NCBI GenBank assembly: GCA_963837655.1
Contig: CAWIOK010000005.1
Coordinates: 310,001-374,000, forward strand
DNA: 64,000 bases
Source of the DNA: CAVVSD01 sp963837655
GTDB lineage: Bacteria; Actinomycetota; Thermoleophilia; Solirubrobacterales; Solirubrobacteraceae
Direction of reading: 5' to 3'
Below the pieces are notes generated by a model. It worked only from the letters and a program-made list of their open reading frames with translations. It had not been told where the DNA came from and did no database searches. A program made the position numbers and the translations under genes. Position 1 is the stretch's first letter; the number at the start of each line of letters is the position of its first letter. Below, one piece after another: positions 25,016 to 33,025 of this stretch.

Positions 25016-25993
25016 CTAGGAGGTCGCGACCGCCGGCGTGACGAGCTCGATCGGCTCGAGCTGCGGGTCCCATTCGCCGCGGTGCTGCTCGAGCCACGGC
25101 GGGTACATCATGTGGCTGCCGAGCTCCGCCTCGGACTCGTCGCGGAGGTAGTTCGACGGGGTCGCCACCTCGATGAGCACCCCGCCGGGGCTGCGCACGT
25201 AGATCGACTTGAAGTAGAAGCGGTCCTTCTGCTCGGAGACGTCGACGTACCCGTCGCCCTCCAGGTAGTCCTTGACCGCGAGCTGGTGTGCCTCGGAGTC
25301 GGTCGCCAGCGCGAAGTGGTGGTGGATGCCCTTCGCGTGCGTCCACGTGCCCGGCGGCACGTCGGGCTGGGCCAGCAGGTCGACCGTGCGGCCCGAGCCG
25401 CCGTCGCCGACCTCCATGCGCACCGTCGCGCCGTCCTCCGCGGTCTGGCGGAAGCCGAGCAGCTCCAGGAACTCCTTCGTGTTCTGCGTCTCCAGCAACC
25501 CGAGCGTCACGCTGTGCAGGCCGCGGATCGCATTGCCCGGCTCGGAGACCCCGCTGCCGGTCCACGGCTCGCGATCGTCGGCCGCGCCGATGACCTCGAG
25601 CTCCAGCCCGCTGGGGTGGTCGAACTGCACGTAGCGCTGCCCGAAGCGCTCGCCGGTGCCGTCGCCGGTCGCGCCGTGCTCCTTGAGGTGCGCGGCCCAC
25701 CAGTCGATCGAGTCCTCGGGGACGCTGAACACCGTGCGCTTGATCTGCCCGGACCCCTTGCGGCCCTTCAGCCCGATCTTGCGCCAGGGGAACGTCGTGA
25801 AGATCGTTCCTCCGCGACCGATGCGATCGCCGTAGTAGAGGTGGTAGACGGGTCGGCGCCCGTCGAAGAGCACCGTCGCCTTGAGGAACCGCTGGCCCAT
25901 GACGTCCTGCACGAAGCTGACGTCGTCCTGGGCGCCGTCGACGCCGACGGTGATGTGGTGGAGGCTCTTGACGTGCCCCGCGAGCTCGGTCAT
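25016..25993 (-). CDS. VOC-superfamily ring-cleavage dioxygenase (hydroquinone dioxygenase type)
   Basis: A 325-residue protein with four beta-alpha-beta-beta-beta modules. The first opens with SLHHITVGVDGAQDDVSFVQ (His12/13 near the metal), with IGRGGTIFTTFPW following. The second half has GLHSVTLGLLETQNTKEFL, the metal-site GIHHHFALAT, and a final PGGVLIEVATPSNY carrying the Glu ligand. The pattern matches the LinE/PcpA/MhqO group of extradiol-type enzymes that cleave hydroquinones and are usually followed by maleylacetate reductase, exactly as here. The true substrate is unproven. It lies 24 bp downstream of the MetE-like gene. Confidence 0.85.
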   Translation of the reverse strand: MTELAGHVKSLHHITVGVDGAQDDVSFVQDVMGQRFLKATVLFDGRRPVYHLYYGDRIGRGGTIFTTFPWRKIGLKGRKGSGQIKRTVFSVPEDSIDWWAAHLKEHGATGDGTGERFGQRYVQFDHPSGLELEVIGAADDREPWTGSGVSEPGNAIRGLHSVTLGLLETQNTKEFLELLGFRQTAEDGATVRMEVGDGGSGRTVDLLAQPDVPPGTWTHAKGIHHHFALATDSEAHQLAVKDYLEGDGYVDVSEQKDRFYFKSIYVRSPGGVLIEVATPSNYLRDESEAELGSHMMYPPWLEQHRGEWDPQLEPIELVTPAVATS

Positions 25994-26017
25994 GGCTGGG
26001 ATCGCTCCTCTGTGTGG

Positions 26018-27067
26018 TCAGACGACGGGGTCGGCGACTGCGGCGTGCAGATCGAGCAGCGGCCCCACGGTGGCGGCCGGGCGGCGGCCGAAGCCGCACT
26101 CGGTGGCGACGCCGAATCCGGTGACGAACTCCTGGGCGGCCGCGATCCGCGCCCGCGTGCCGTCCTCGCCGTCGGTGAGATGGACGAGCCCGAGGTACAG
26201 CTCGGTCTCGGGGTGCAGGTGCAGCTCGCGCAGCGGCGCGTGGAACGCGGCGTCCGTGCGGCCGCGGGGCACGGGCAGGTGCAGCCACGCGATCGGCCTG
26301 GAGGTCGCCGCGTGGATCGCGTTCGCCATCTCGACGAGCCTCGCGGCGTCGCGGGGCTCGAGGAAGTGCTCGTGCCCGAAGTCGCCGTAGCAGAGATGGT
26401 GACCCAGCTCGACGGCGTCGGGCACGCGCTCCCCGGCGCGCGCGATCCGCTCCACGCTGCCGGCCAGCGGATCGTCGAACCAGGGCGTGAACATGGGGTG
26501 GCCGACGCCTTCGACGAAGCCCATCTCGAAGGCGATGTCCCACTGCATCGCGATCTCGTCGTGCGGCAGCGTGTCGACGATCTCATCGACGTCGCGCAGC
26601 AGCGCTGCCTCGTAGGCGGGCTCCATGGCGGCCCGCTCGTCCAGTGCCGCGAAGTTGCTCAGCGGCGACAGCGGGGTGGGGAGGCTGATCTGGAACCGGA
26701 TGTGGCGGGGGATGGCGCCCGCGCGCTTCAGCGCTGCGAAGCGCGCGTAGGAGGCGAGCGCGACGTCCGCGTAGCCCAGCGGGCCGAACCTCAGCTCGCC
26801 CGGGTCGACTCCGGCCCGCAGGCGGTAGCGCGGGAAGGGCGCGTACTGACCCTCCGGCACGGGCTCCTCCTCGAGGTCGGGATGGCTCGAGAACACGCTC
26901 TGCTGCCAGGTGACCCAGATCGTGCGTGCTCCGGTCTCACCGTCCGGGATGCGGCGCAGGTGGGTGCCGAGGTGGGTCGCGGCGGTGGTCAGGACGGCGT
27001 CGGTGTCGTCGAGCGGGACGCTGCCGACGAGCAGCGCGCCGGCGGGACGGGTGGCGGTGGCGCTCAT
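26018..27067 (-). CDS. MetE-like (cobalamin-independent methionine synthase II family) protein
   Basis: A 349-residue TIM-barrel protein corresponding only to the C-terminal catalytic half of MetE. Motifs: GALLVGSVPLDDTDAV at the start, RRIPDGETGARTIWV, IRFQISLPTPLSPLSNF, EIAMQWDIAFEMGFVEG, HHLCYGDFGHEHFL (His/Cys likely zinc ligands), LHLPVPRGRTD and VATECGFGRRP. It lacks the N-terminal folate domain. Such stand-alone proteins often move methyl groups between unusual donors and acceptors. Being second in an aromatic-degradation operon, it might take methyl groups released from methoxylated aromatics; that is inference. ATG 27067 overlaps the upstream stop. Confidence 0.7.
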   Translation of the reverse strand: MSATATRPAGALLVGSVPLDDTDAVLTTAATHLGTHLRRIPDGETGARTIWVTWQQSVFSSHPDLEEEPVPEGQYAPFPRYRLRAGVDPGELRFGPLGYADVALASYARFAALKRAGAIPRHIRFQISLPTPLSPLSNFAALDERAAMEPAYEAALLRDVDEIVDTLPHDEIAMQWDIAFEMGFVEGVGHPMFTPWFDDPLAGSVERIARAGERVPDAVELGHHLCYGDFGHEHFLEPRDAARLVEMANAIHAATSRPIAWLHLPVPRGRTDAAFHAPLRELHLHPETELYLGLVHLTDGEDGTRARIAAAQEFVTGFGVATECGFGRRPAATVGPLLDLHAAVADPVV

Positions 27068-27441
27068 GCGAGGCTGAAGCTCCTGTCGAAGTAGTTCAGG
27101 TGGACGGTCAGCGAGCCCTCGTTGATCTGCCAGGGGACCAGTCGGTACGTCCGCAGGCCCCGCTGGTGGAACGGGTCGGCGTCGCAGATCGCGGCGGCCT
27201 CCTCGAGCGATGCCGCGCGCAGGACGATCAACCCGGGGCCGTGGAAGCGGTGGTTCTCGTCGAGCAGCGGGCCGGCGGCGAAGATGCGCCCCTCCCGCTC
27301 GATCGCCGCGATCCACGCCTTGTGCTCCGCGACGTGCGGCTCGAGCTCGTCGAGCGGCACCGCGGGCTCGGTGAAGCACGCGAAGAAGACCGCCTGCAGA
27401 CCCGCGTGCGTCTCGTCCGCGCGCGCCTCCTGTGTGCGCAT
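27064..27441 (-). CDS. YciI-family protein
   Basis: A 125-residue ferredoxin-like-fold protein. Key features are VFFACFTEPAVPLDE, HVAEHKAWIAAIEREGRIFA with the family His, AGPLLDE, and the EEAAAICDADPFHQRGL block with the conserved Asp-Pro-Phe. YciI-like enzymes near aromatic operons include chloromuconolactone dehalogenase-like lactone-processing proteins, so a small role in ring-cleavage product handling is possible. It is the first gene of the catabolic operon: its start lies 64 bp downstream of a perfect 9-1-9 palindrome, and its stop overlaps the MetE-like start. ATG 27441 was chosen with its GGAGGAGAGGCG ribosome site. Confidence 0.8.
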   Translation of the reverse strand: MRTQEARADETHAGLQAVFFACFTEPAVPLDELEPHVAEHKAWIAAIEREGRIFAAGPLLDENHRFHGPGLIVLRAASLEEAAAICDADPFHQRGLRTYRLVPWQINEGSLTVHLNYFDRSFSLA

Positions 27442-27505
27442 CGCCTCTCCTCCTGTCGGTGGACGCCGGCCTCCCCCGGCCGGCACCGCGATGCTACCAA
27501 AAATC

Positions 27506-27524
27506 GAACAGAACGGTTCTGTTC
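27506..27524. promoter_or_regulatory. TetR operator O1 upstream of the aromatic operon
   Basis: GAACAGAAC-G-GTTCTGTTC is a perfect palindrome (9-bp arms, one central base) between the stop of the TetR gene and the YciI start. A matching, less perfect site with the same geometry lies upstream of the TetR gene at 28131-28149. Two like sites, one before the regulator and one before its neighbour operon, are the classic layout for a TetR repressor controlling itself and a catabolic operon. Confidence 0.75.
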
Positions 27525-27527
27525 TGT

Positions 27528-28112
27528 TCAGGCGGTCAGGCCGTGCGCGTCCATCGCCAGCGCGGCCAGGGCCTTCGCGCGCCGGGCCGGCGTCGCCGTG
27601 CCCTCCAGGAGCGCGTGCACCACCGCGCCGTCCACCAGCAGGATCAGCTCGTGGCCGAGCTCGGACGCGTCGCGCGCGCCGCCCTCTCGGGCGAGCTCGG
27701 AGAGAAGGAGACGGATCTCCTCCTTGTGCTGCTGGGGGATGGCGTGGGCGGGATGGCTCGGGTCGAGCAGCTGCGCGCGGGTGTTGATGAACCGGCAGCC
27801 GCGGAACTCCCTGCTCGCGAACCACTCCTCGAGCCAGTCGAAGAGTCCCAGGAGCCGATCGCGGGGTGCCTGCCCGGGCTCACCGAGGGCGACGACCCAC
27901 TCGTCCAGCCGCCGCTCGTGGTGGCGCTGCAGGTAGGCGGCCACCAGCTCCGCCTTGCCCGGGAAGTGGCGGTAGAGCGTGCTCTTCGACACACCGGAGC
28001 GCTCGGAGATCGCGTCGACGCCGACGGCATCGATCCCCTGCGTGTGAAACAGGTCCTGGGCTGCGTCGAGGACGCGCTCACGTGGCTTGACGGCTGATCT
28101 GGGCTCGGGCAC
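27528..28112 (-). CDS. TetR-family repressor of the aromatic operon
   Basis: A 194-residue protein. The HTH is at about residues 10-58 (RERVLDAAQDLFHTQGIDAV, SERSGVSKSTLYRHFPGK). The ligand domain includes DWLEEWFASREFRGCRFINT and a TetR_C-like helix bundle (FINTRAQLLDPSHPAHAIPQ), the group typified by AcrR/YxaF-like regulators with a single Cys that can sense electrophiles such as quinones. It is encoded on the same strand as, and just ahead of, the catabolic operon, with a palindrome on each side. The start is GTG 28112. Function as autorepressor and operon repressor is inferred from the operators. Confidence 0.88.
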   Translation of the reverse strand: MPEPRSAVKPRERVLDAAQDLFHTQGIDAVGVDAISERSGVSKSTLYRHFPGKAELVAAYLQRHHERRLDEWVVALGEPGQAPRDRLLGLFDWLEEWFASREFRGCRFINTRAQLLDPSHPAHAIPQQHKEEIRLLLSELAREGGARDASELGHELILLVDGAVVHALLEGTATPARRAKALAALAMDAHGLTA

Positions 28113-28130
28113 CGCACGTCAATCTACAAC

Positions 28131-28149
28131 GAACAGAACCGTTCGGTCC
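28131..28149. promoter_or_regulatory. TetR operator O2 upstream of the TetR gene
   Basis: GAACAGAAC-C-GTTCGGTCC: the left arm is identical to operator O1 and the right arm matches 7 of 9 positions. It lies 19 bp before the GTG start of the TetR gene, where bound repressor would block its own promoter. The weaker right arm predicts lower affinity than O1. Confidence 0.65.
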
Positions 28150-28161
28150 CAGAAAGAGGAG

Positions 28162-28195
28162 AGGGCCGCCGCGCGGGGGAGCGCGCGACGGCCCT
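28162..28195 (-). terminator. Terminator after the thiolase gene
   Basis: AGGGCCG/CGGCCCT plus CGCGCG/CGCGCG form a 13-bp stem with one mismatch and a 6-base loop. On the minus strand it is followed by the pyrimidine-rich TCCTCTTTCT. It ends transcription of the thiolase operon before the TetR promoter. The stretch 28196-28363 between it and the thiolase stop holds no gene, a second inverted repeat (28264-28273 with 28298-28307) and a sequence resembling 45463-45491. Confidence 0.6.
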
Positions 28196-28363
28196 ATGTG
28201 CTCTGCCTGCGACCGGCGGAGGAGGAGGTCGGTCTGGAGGCAGGGCCTGCGGTCTTGGGGGAACCGGAGGGGGTGTGTTCTGTGCGACGCATACTCGCCC
28301 CCTCCGGCCGGTGGTTCGCTACGGCCTCCCGGCGAAGGGAGGTGTGGCCAGCCGCACCCCTCG

Positions 28364-29548
28364 CTACGAGCCGTCGACCTCCACCACGACCGCGTCGCCC
28401 TGGCCGCCGCCCGAGCAGATCGCCGCGACGCCGAGGCCTCCGCCGCGCCGGCGTAGCTCGAGCACGAGGCTCGCGAGGATGCGCGCGCCGCTGGCGCCGA
28501 TCGGGTGGCCGAGCGCGATCGCCCCGCCGTTGACGTTCACCTTGTCCTCGCTGACGCCGAGCATCCGCATCGAGTTCAGCGCGACGGAGGCGAACGCCTC
28601 GTTGATCTCCCACAGGTCGATGTCGCCAGGGGCGATGCCCAGCCGGTCGAGCGCGAGCTTGGCCGCGTTCGCGGGCGTGCGGGCGAGGTACTGGTACTGG
28701 TCGGCGACGGCGGCCTGGCCGAGGATCGTCGCCAACGGCGTGCGGCCGTTGGCCTTCGCCCACTCGTCGGAGGAGAGCACGAGCGCACCGGCACCGTCGT
28801 TGACGCCCGGGCTGTTGCCGGCGGTGTGGGTGCCGTCCTTGCTGAACGCGCCCCGCAGCGACGCGAGCCGCTCCAGCGTCGCGTCACGGCGCGGCGCCTC
28901 GTCGACCTCGATCGTGTCCTCGCTCTTGCGGGACTTGACGGTCACGGAGACGATCTCCTCGGGCAGTCGGCCCTCGTCGGTCGCCTCGATCGCGAGGCGG
29001 TGGCTGCGCAGCGCGAACGCGTCCATGTCCGCGCGGGTCATCTCGAACTCGGCGGCGACCACGTCGGCTTCCTCGCCCATCCCCTTGCCCGTGAACGGGT
29101 TGGTGAGGCCGTCGTGCATCATCGCGTCGAGCGCCTGGACGTCGCCCATGCGGAAGCCGAAGCGCGCGCCGGGGAGCAGGTAGGGCGCGTTGGACATCGA
29201 CTCCATGCCGCCCGCCACGCCCACCTCGAGGTCACCGGCGCGGATGGCCTGGTCGATGATGCCGACGGCGCGGATGCCCGATGCGCAGACCTTGTTGACG
29301 GTCTCCGACGGGACCTCCTTGGGGATGCCGCCCTTGATCTGCGCCTGGCGCGATGGCACCTGGCCCTGACCGGCCTGCAGCACCTGCCCCATCACGACGC
29401 CCTGCACCTGCTCGGGTGCCATCTCGGCACGCTCGAGCGCGCCACGGATCGCCGTCCCGCCAAGCTCGGTGGCGTCGACAGCCTTCAGGACGCCACCCAT
29501 CTTGCCGAACGGGGTGCGCGCGGTCGCGAGAATCGCGGTCTTCGCCAT
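28364..29548 (-). CDS. phaA: Acetyl-CoA acetyltransferase (thiolase)
   Basis: A 394-residue thiolase, standard length. The nucleophile is Cys88 in VNKVCASGIRAV. The C-terminal motifs NVNGGAIALGHPIGASGAR and AAICSGGGQGDAV hold the catalytic His and second Cys. Closest in style to biosynthetic acetoacetyl-CoA thiolases (PhaA/AtoB), which condense two acetyl-CoA; with phaB and phaC in the same window it could supply PHA precursors, or it could finish fatty-acid or 3-oxoadipyl-CoA degradation. A clear AAGGAG ribosome site precedes ATG 29548. It is the last gene of a four-gene minus-strand run (hydratase, ligase, PLP enzyme, thiolase). The symbol is tentative. Confidence 0.85.
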   Translation of the reverse strand: MAKTAILATARTPFGKMGGVLKAVDATELGGTAIRGALERAEMAPEQVQGVVMGQVLQAGQGQVPSRQAQIKGGIPKEVPSETVNKVCASGIRAVGIIDQAIRAGDLEVGVAGGMESMSNAPYLLPGARFGFRMGDVQALDAMMHDGLTNPFTGKGMGEEADVVAAEFEMTRADMDAFALRSHRLAIEATDEGRLPEEIVSVTVKSRKSEDTIEVDEAPRRDATLERLASLRGAFSKDGTHTAGNSPGVNDGAGALVLSSDEWAKANGRTPLATILGQAAVADQYQYLARTPANAAKLALDRLGIAPGDIDLWEINEAFASVALNSMRMLGVSEDKVNVNGGAIALGHPIGASGARILASLVLELRRRGGGLGVAAICSGGGQGDAVVVEVDGS

Positions 29549-29561
29549 CTCGAAGCTCCTT

Positions 29562-30737
29562 TCAGAGGAACGTCTGTCCCTGGCCGCGGTAGGTGGCCGC
29601 GGCGCCCACGAGCCTACTTCCGCGGAGCAGATGGAGGCACGCAAACCGCTCACAGAGCTCGCCCGCCTTCGCGTGGCGCAGCCAGACGCGGTCCCCGATG
29701 CGCAGCTCACGGGCCGCCGAACCCCGCAGCGGCGTCTGGACCTCGCCCGCGCCCTCGGCCCGCAGCAGGCGCAGCCCGGCCGGCTGGTGCACGGAGGGCA
29801 GGCGGTCGCGCCCGGGCGAGCCGGATGCCACGTAGCCGCCGCCCAGGACGGTGACGACGTCGGGCGGGCCGGGACGACGCACGACCGGCAGCGCGAACAG
29901 CGCCGCGGGCGCCGGGCGGAAGCCGCGATAGCCGTCGAAGAGCGTGGGGCCGAGCAGGCCGGAGCCGCCGGAGAGCTCGGTGACGTCGGGATCGTGCGCG
30001 ACACGCTCCAGCGACCCGGTCCCACCCGCGTTGACGAAGCGCAGCGGCGCGACCCCCCGCACCGCCGCGACCGCCGCGGCCCTGCGCTCGGACAGCTCCG
30101 TGAGCGACGCGCGCTGCATCGCGGTGACGGCGGCGCCGCGCAGCGGGTTGCCCGGCGGGCGGTCGCCGACGCCGGCCACCTGCGCCTCGTAGGCCATGAC
30201 GCCCACGAGCTGGATGTTGGGACGCGCTGCGATCTGCGCGGCGAGCGCGGCCGCCTGGTGCGGGGTGTGGACGGGCGATCGCCGCGCGCCGACGTGGACC
30301 CGCGGGTGCGGGCGCCAGCTCGCGTCCAGCTCGAGGCAGACCCGGATCCGCTCACCACCGGGCAGGAGGTCGAGCTGCGCCGTGTCGTCGACGAGCAGCG
30401 TGATGGCCGCCGCGGCCGCCGGGTCGGCGGCGAGCCGGGCCAGCGCACCGCGGTCGACCGTGGGGTACGCGACGAGGATGTCGTCGCTGACGCCGTGCCC
30501 GTGGAGCCACAGCGCCTCGGGCAGGGTGAAGGCGAGGAGACCCGCGAACCCCGGCCGGGTCAGGGCGCGCCGGACGAGGTCCAGGCAGCGCACCGACTTG
30601 GTCGCCAGGCGGATCGGCGTGCCGCCGGCGCGGCGCTCCATGTCGGCGGCGTTGGCGTCGAACGCGTCGAGGTCGAGGAGCGCGAGCGGCGGGTCGAGGT
30701 CCGCCGTCGCGGCGTCGAGGCGCTCGCGCTCGGTCAA
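29562..30737 (-). CDS. PLP-dependent amino acid aldolase/deaminase (alanine racemase N-terminal fold)
   Basis: A 391-residue fold-type III PLP protein. PLP Lys47 is in IRLATKSVRCLDLVRRAL. VHVGARRSPVHTPHQAAALA, GVMAYEAQVAGVG, RFVNAGGTGSLERVAHDP and TELSGGSGLLGPTLFDGY follow, as in D-threonine aldolase and D-serine dehydratase-like proteins that actinobacterial genomes call amino acid deaminase/aldolase. A C-terminal beta-domain carries a late Cys and His (LRHAKAGELCERF) that may bind a metal. The TTG start at 30737 overlaps the ligase stop (TTGA). The substrate is unknown; its place among acyl-CoA genes is unusual. Confidence 0.7.
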   Translation of the reverse strand: MTERERLDAATADLDPPLALLDLDAFDANAADMERRAGGTPIRLATKSVRCLDLVRRALTRPGFAGLLAFTLPEALWLHGHGVSDDILVAYPTVDRGALARLAADPAAAAAITLLVDDTAQLDLLPGGERIRVCLELDASWRPHPRVHVGARRSPVHTPHQAAALAAQIAARPNIQLVGVMAYEAQVAGVGDRPPGNPLRGAAVTAMQRASLTELSERRAAAVAAVRGVAPLRFVNAGGTGSLERVAHDPDVTELSGGSGLLGPTLFDGYRGFRPAPAALFALPVVRRPGPPDVVTVLGGGYVASGSPGRDRLPSVHQPAGLRLLRAEGAGEVQTPLRGSAARELRIGDRVWLRHAKAGELCERFACLHLLRGSRLVGAAATYRGQGQTFL

Positions 30738-32248
30738 GAGGCGCTGATGAGCGCGTCGGGATCGGACGCCGCCCGGTCGCGCAGCTCGTTGCGGCGGATC
30801 TTGCCCGACGCGGTGAGCGGCAACGTCTCGACGAACGCCCAGCGGCGCGGGAGCTTGAACGACGCCAGATGCTCGCGGCAGTGGGCGACGAGCTCGGCGA
30901 CGTCGGGCGTCTCGGCGGTCGGGCGGACGTACGCGACGACCACCTCGCCCCAGCGATCGTCGGGCAGGCCGACGACGACCGCCTCCGCCACGGCGGGATG
31001 CTCGGCCAGGCAGGCCTCGACCTCGGCGGGCGCGATGTTCTCCCCGCCGCGCTTGATCATGTCCTTCAGGCGGCCCTCGACGCGCACGTAGCCGCGGTCG
31101 TCCATCGACGCGAGGTCGCCGGTGTGCAGCCAGCCTTCGGCGTCGATGGCGCGGGCGGTCTCCTCCGGCAGGTCGTTGTAGCCGCGCGTCACCCGCGGGC
31201 CGCGGAGGCACAGCTCGCCGGTCTCGGCGATGCGCACCTCGGTGTGCGGCAGGGCACGGCCGACGGTCGTCTCGCGGTCGGCCTCGGTGTCGTCGGGCGA
31301 GGTCACGAACGCCGCGCCGCACGTCTCGGTCATGCCGAATGTGATGCTGAGCTTCGCGCCGAAGCCTGCCTCCACGCGGCGCACGAACGAGGGCTCGACG
31401 GTCGATCCGCCGGTCATGACGACCTCGAGCGCCTCCGTGTCGATGCTCGCGAAGTCCGGGTGCTCGAGGATCCCGTGCAGGAGGGTGGGCGCGGCGGACA
31501 GCATCCCCGCGCGGTGCTCGGCGAGCGCGGCCAGCGTGCGCTCGGGGGTGTAGGCGAGCGCGACGTGCGGCGCGCACGCCCACGCGGCTCCGAGCGTGCC
31601 CAGGACGTTGCCGGCCGTGTGGAAGAGCGGCATCGGGTTGATCCAGGCGGCGCCGTCGGTGACGTGCTCGCGCTCGGCGAACGCCTCCGCGGTCAGCACC
31701 ATCCCGCGGTGCGTGATGAGGACGCCCTTGGGGTGGCCGGTCGTGCCCGACGTGTACTGGACCTGGCCGAGCGTGTCGGGACCGACGGCGGGGAGCGGCG
31801 TCCCCGACGCGCCGCTGCGCAGCTCCTCCCAGCCGTCGCCGGGGACGATCGTCTCGCGCAGCGCGGGCAGCTCGCTGCCGAGCTTGTGCACGGAGTCGGC
31901 CAGGCGGTGCCCGCGGTGCTCCTCGGCGACGAGGATGCCGGCGGCGCCGGACTGACGCAGGACGAAGCCGAGCTCCCCGCGGCGCAGGAGCGGGTTGACG
32001 GGAACGAGCGTGAGGCCCGCCAGCGCCGTGCCGAACTGCAGCAGCACGAGCTCGGGACGGTTGGGCGTGCACGCGGCGACGCGCTCGCCGGGCTCGAAGC
32101 GGGCGAGCAGCCCGCGGGCGACGAGCTCGCACTCGGCGAGCAGCTCCGCGAACGTCCAGCGCTGCCCCTCGGGCGTGTTCGCGTCGACGAGCGCGAGGCG
32201 GTCGGGGACGCGCGCGGCGGCGCGGCGCAGGATGTCGCCGACGGTCAT
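30734..32248 (-). CDS. Acyl-CoA synthetase / AMP-dependent ligase
   Basis: A 504-residue ANL-superfamily enzyme. The P-loop YTSGTTGHPKGV is at 165-176; ITFGMTETCGAAF is the A5 motif; LHTGDLASMDDRGYVRVEGR and the hinge RLKDMIKRGGENI precede the C-terminal lid, whose catalytic Lys is in LTASGKIRRNEL. It activates a carboxylic acid with ATP and joins it to CoA. The acyl pocket gives no clear substrate; medium-chain or aromatic acids are possible. Its stop overlaps the PLP gene start and its ATG overlaps the hydratase stop (ATGA), so the three genes are tightly coupled. Confidence 0.88.
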   Translation of the reverse strand: MTVGDILRRAAARVPDRLALVDANTPEGQRWTFAELLAECELVARGLLARFEPGERVAACTPNRPELVLLQFGTALAGLTLVPVNPLLRRGELGFVLRQSGAAGILVAEEHRGHRLADSVHKLGSELPALRETIVPGDGWEELRSGASGTPLPAVGPDTLGQVQYTSGTTGHPKGVLITHRGMVLTAEAFAEREHVTDGAAWINPMPLFHTAGNVLGTLGAAWACAPHVALAYTPERTLAALAEHRAGMLSAAPTLLHGILEHPDFASIDTEALEVVMTGGSTVEPSFVRRVEAGFGAKLSITFGMTETCGAAFVTSPDDTEADRETTVGRALPHTEVRIAETGELCLRGPRVTRGYNDLPEETARAIDAEGWLHTGDLASMDDRGYVRVEGRLKDMIKRGGENIAPAEVEACLAEHPAVAEAVVVGLPDDRWGEVVVAYVRPTAETPDVAELVAHCREHLASFKLPRRWAFVETLPLTASGKIRRNELRDRAASDPDALISAS

Positions 32249-33015
32249 GCGCCGCTCCAGCGCGGTTCGCGGCGCTCGAGGAACGCCTCGGCCCCCTCGC
32301 GCGCATCGGCGGTGGTCAGCACGCTGCGCCAGGCGTCGGCGCTGCGCTCCCATGCCTCGGGCTCGGTCATGCCGCGCGTCGCGCGCACGAGCGCGAGGCT
32401 CTCGCGCACCGCGGCGGGCGCGTTGGCGGCGATGGCGTCGGCCAGCTCGCGCGTCGCCGTCGCAAGGTCCTCGTCGGCGACCACCCGGCTGACGAGCCCG
32501 AGCGCGAGCGCCTCGTCGGCGTCGAAGCGGCGGCCGGTCAGGATGATCTCAAGCGCGCGCTTCTCCGGGACGAGACGGGGGAGGCGGATCGCCCCGCCCG
32601 CCGCGGCCACCAGCCCGCGCGTGACCTCCGGCAGGCCGAACTGCGTCCCAGCCGCCGCGACGACGACGTCGCACGCGAGGGCGAGCTCCAGGCCGCCGGC
32701 CAGCGCGTAGCCGTGCACGGAGGCGACGATCGGCTTGGCCCGCGGCATGCTCACGAAGCCGGCGAAGGAGTCCTCGGCGTCGCCCAGCGCCTCGCCGCCG
32801 CCCTCGGCGACGGTGGCGAGGTCGGCACCGGCGCAGAACGCGCGTCCCTGCCCGCGCAGCACGCCGACGCGCGCCTCGGGGTCGGCGTCCAGGCGGCGCA
32901 CCGCGTCGACGAGCCCACGGTTGACCGCGGCGTCGATCGCGTTCAGCCGATCAGGCCTGCGCAGGGTGATGACCGCGACGTGCCGGTCGCGGTCGTAGGC
33001 GACGACCTCCTCCAT
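32245..33015 (-). CDS. Enoyl-CoA hydratase/isomerase family protein
   Basis: A 256-residue crotonase-fold protein. The oxyanion-hole motifs are GRAFCAGADLATVAEGG near 68-84 and VHGYALAGGLELALACDVVV near 110-130; QFGLPEVTRGLVAAAGGAIR carries the usual catalytic Glu position and the substrate-entry loop. Crotonases hydrate enoyl-CoA or do related chemistry. It is the first gene of the acyl-CoA operon, and its upstream neighbour (sensor kinase, same strand) ends only 10 bp away, so read-through is possible. ATG 33015 gives the standard N-terminus MEEVVAYDRDRHVAVITL. Confidence 0.88.
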   Translation of the reverse strand: MEEVVAYDRDRHVAVITLRRPDRLNAIDAAVNRGLVDAVRRLDADPEARVGVLRGQGRAFCAGADLATVAEGGGEALGDAEDSFAGFVSMPRAKPIVASVHGYALAGGLELALACDVVVAAAGTQFGLPEVTRGLVAAAGGAIRLPRLVPEKRALEIILTGRRFDADEALALGLVSRVVADEDLATATRELADAIAANAPAAVRESLALVRATRGMTEPEAWERSADAWRSVLTTADAREGAEAFLERREPRWSGA

Positions 33016-33025
33016 CGGCGGCAGA

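Noticed and set aside
22615..27094. Long plus-strand ORFs (574 and 737 residues) across the aromatic operon
   Set aside because: They are antisense to a chain of ATGA-coupled minus-strand genes with clear motifs; their translations look like low-complexity shadows.
28264..28307. Inverted repeat CCGGAGGGGG/CCCCCTCCGG as a second terminator of the thiolase operon
   Set aside because: The 24-base loop is large and no pyrimidine tail follows; the hairpin at 28162-28195 is the better candidate.
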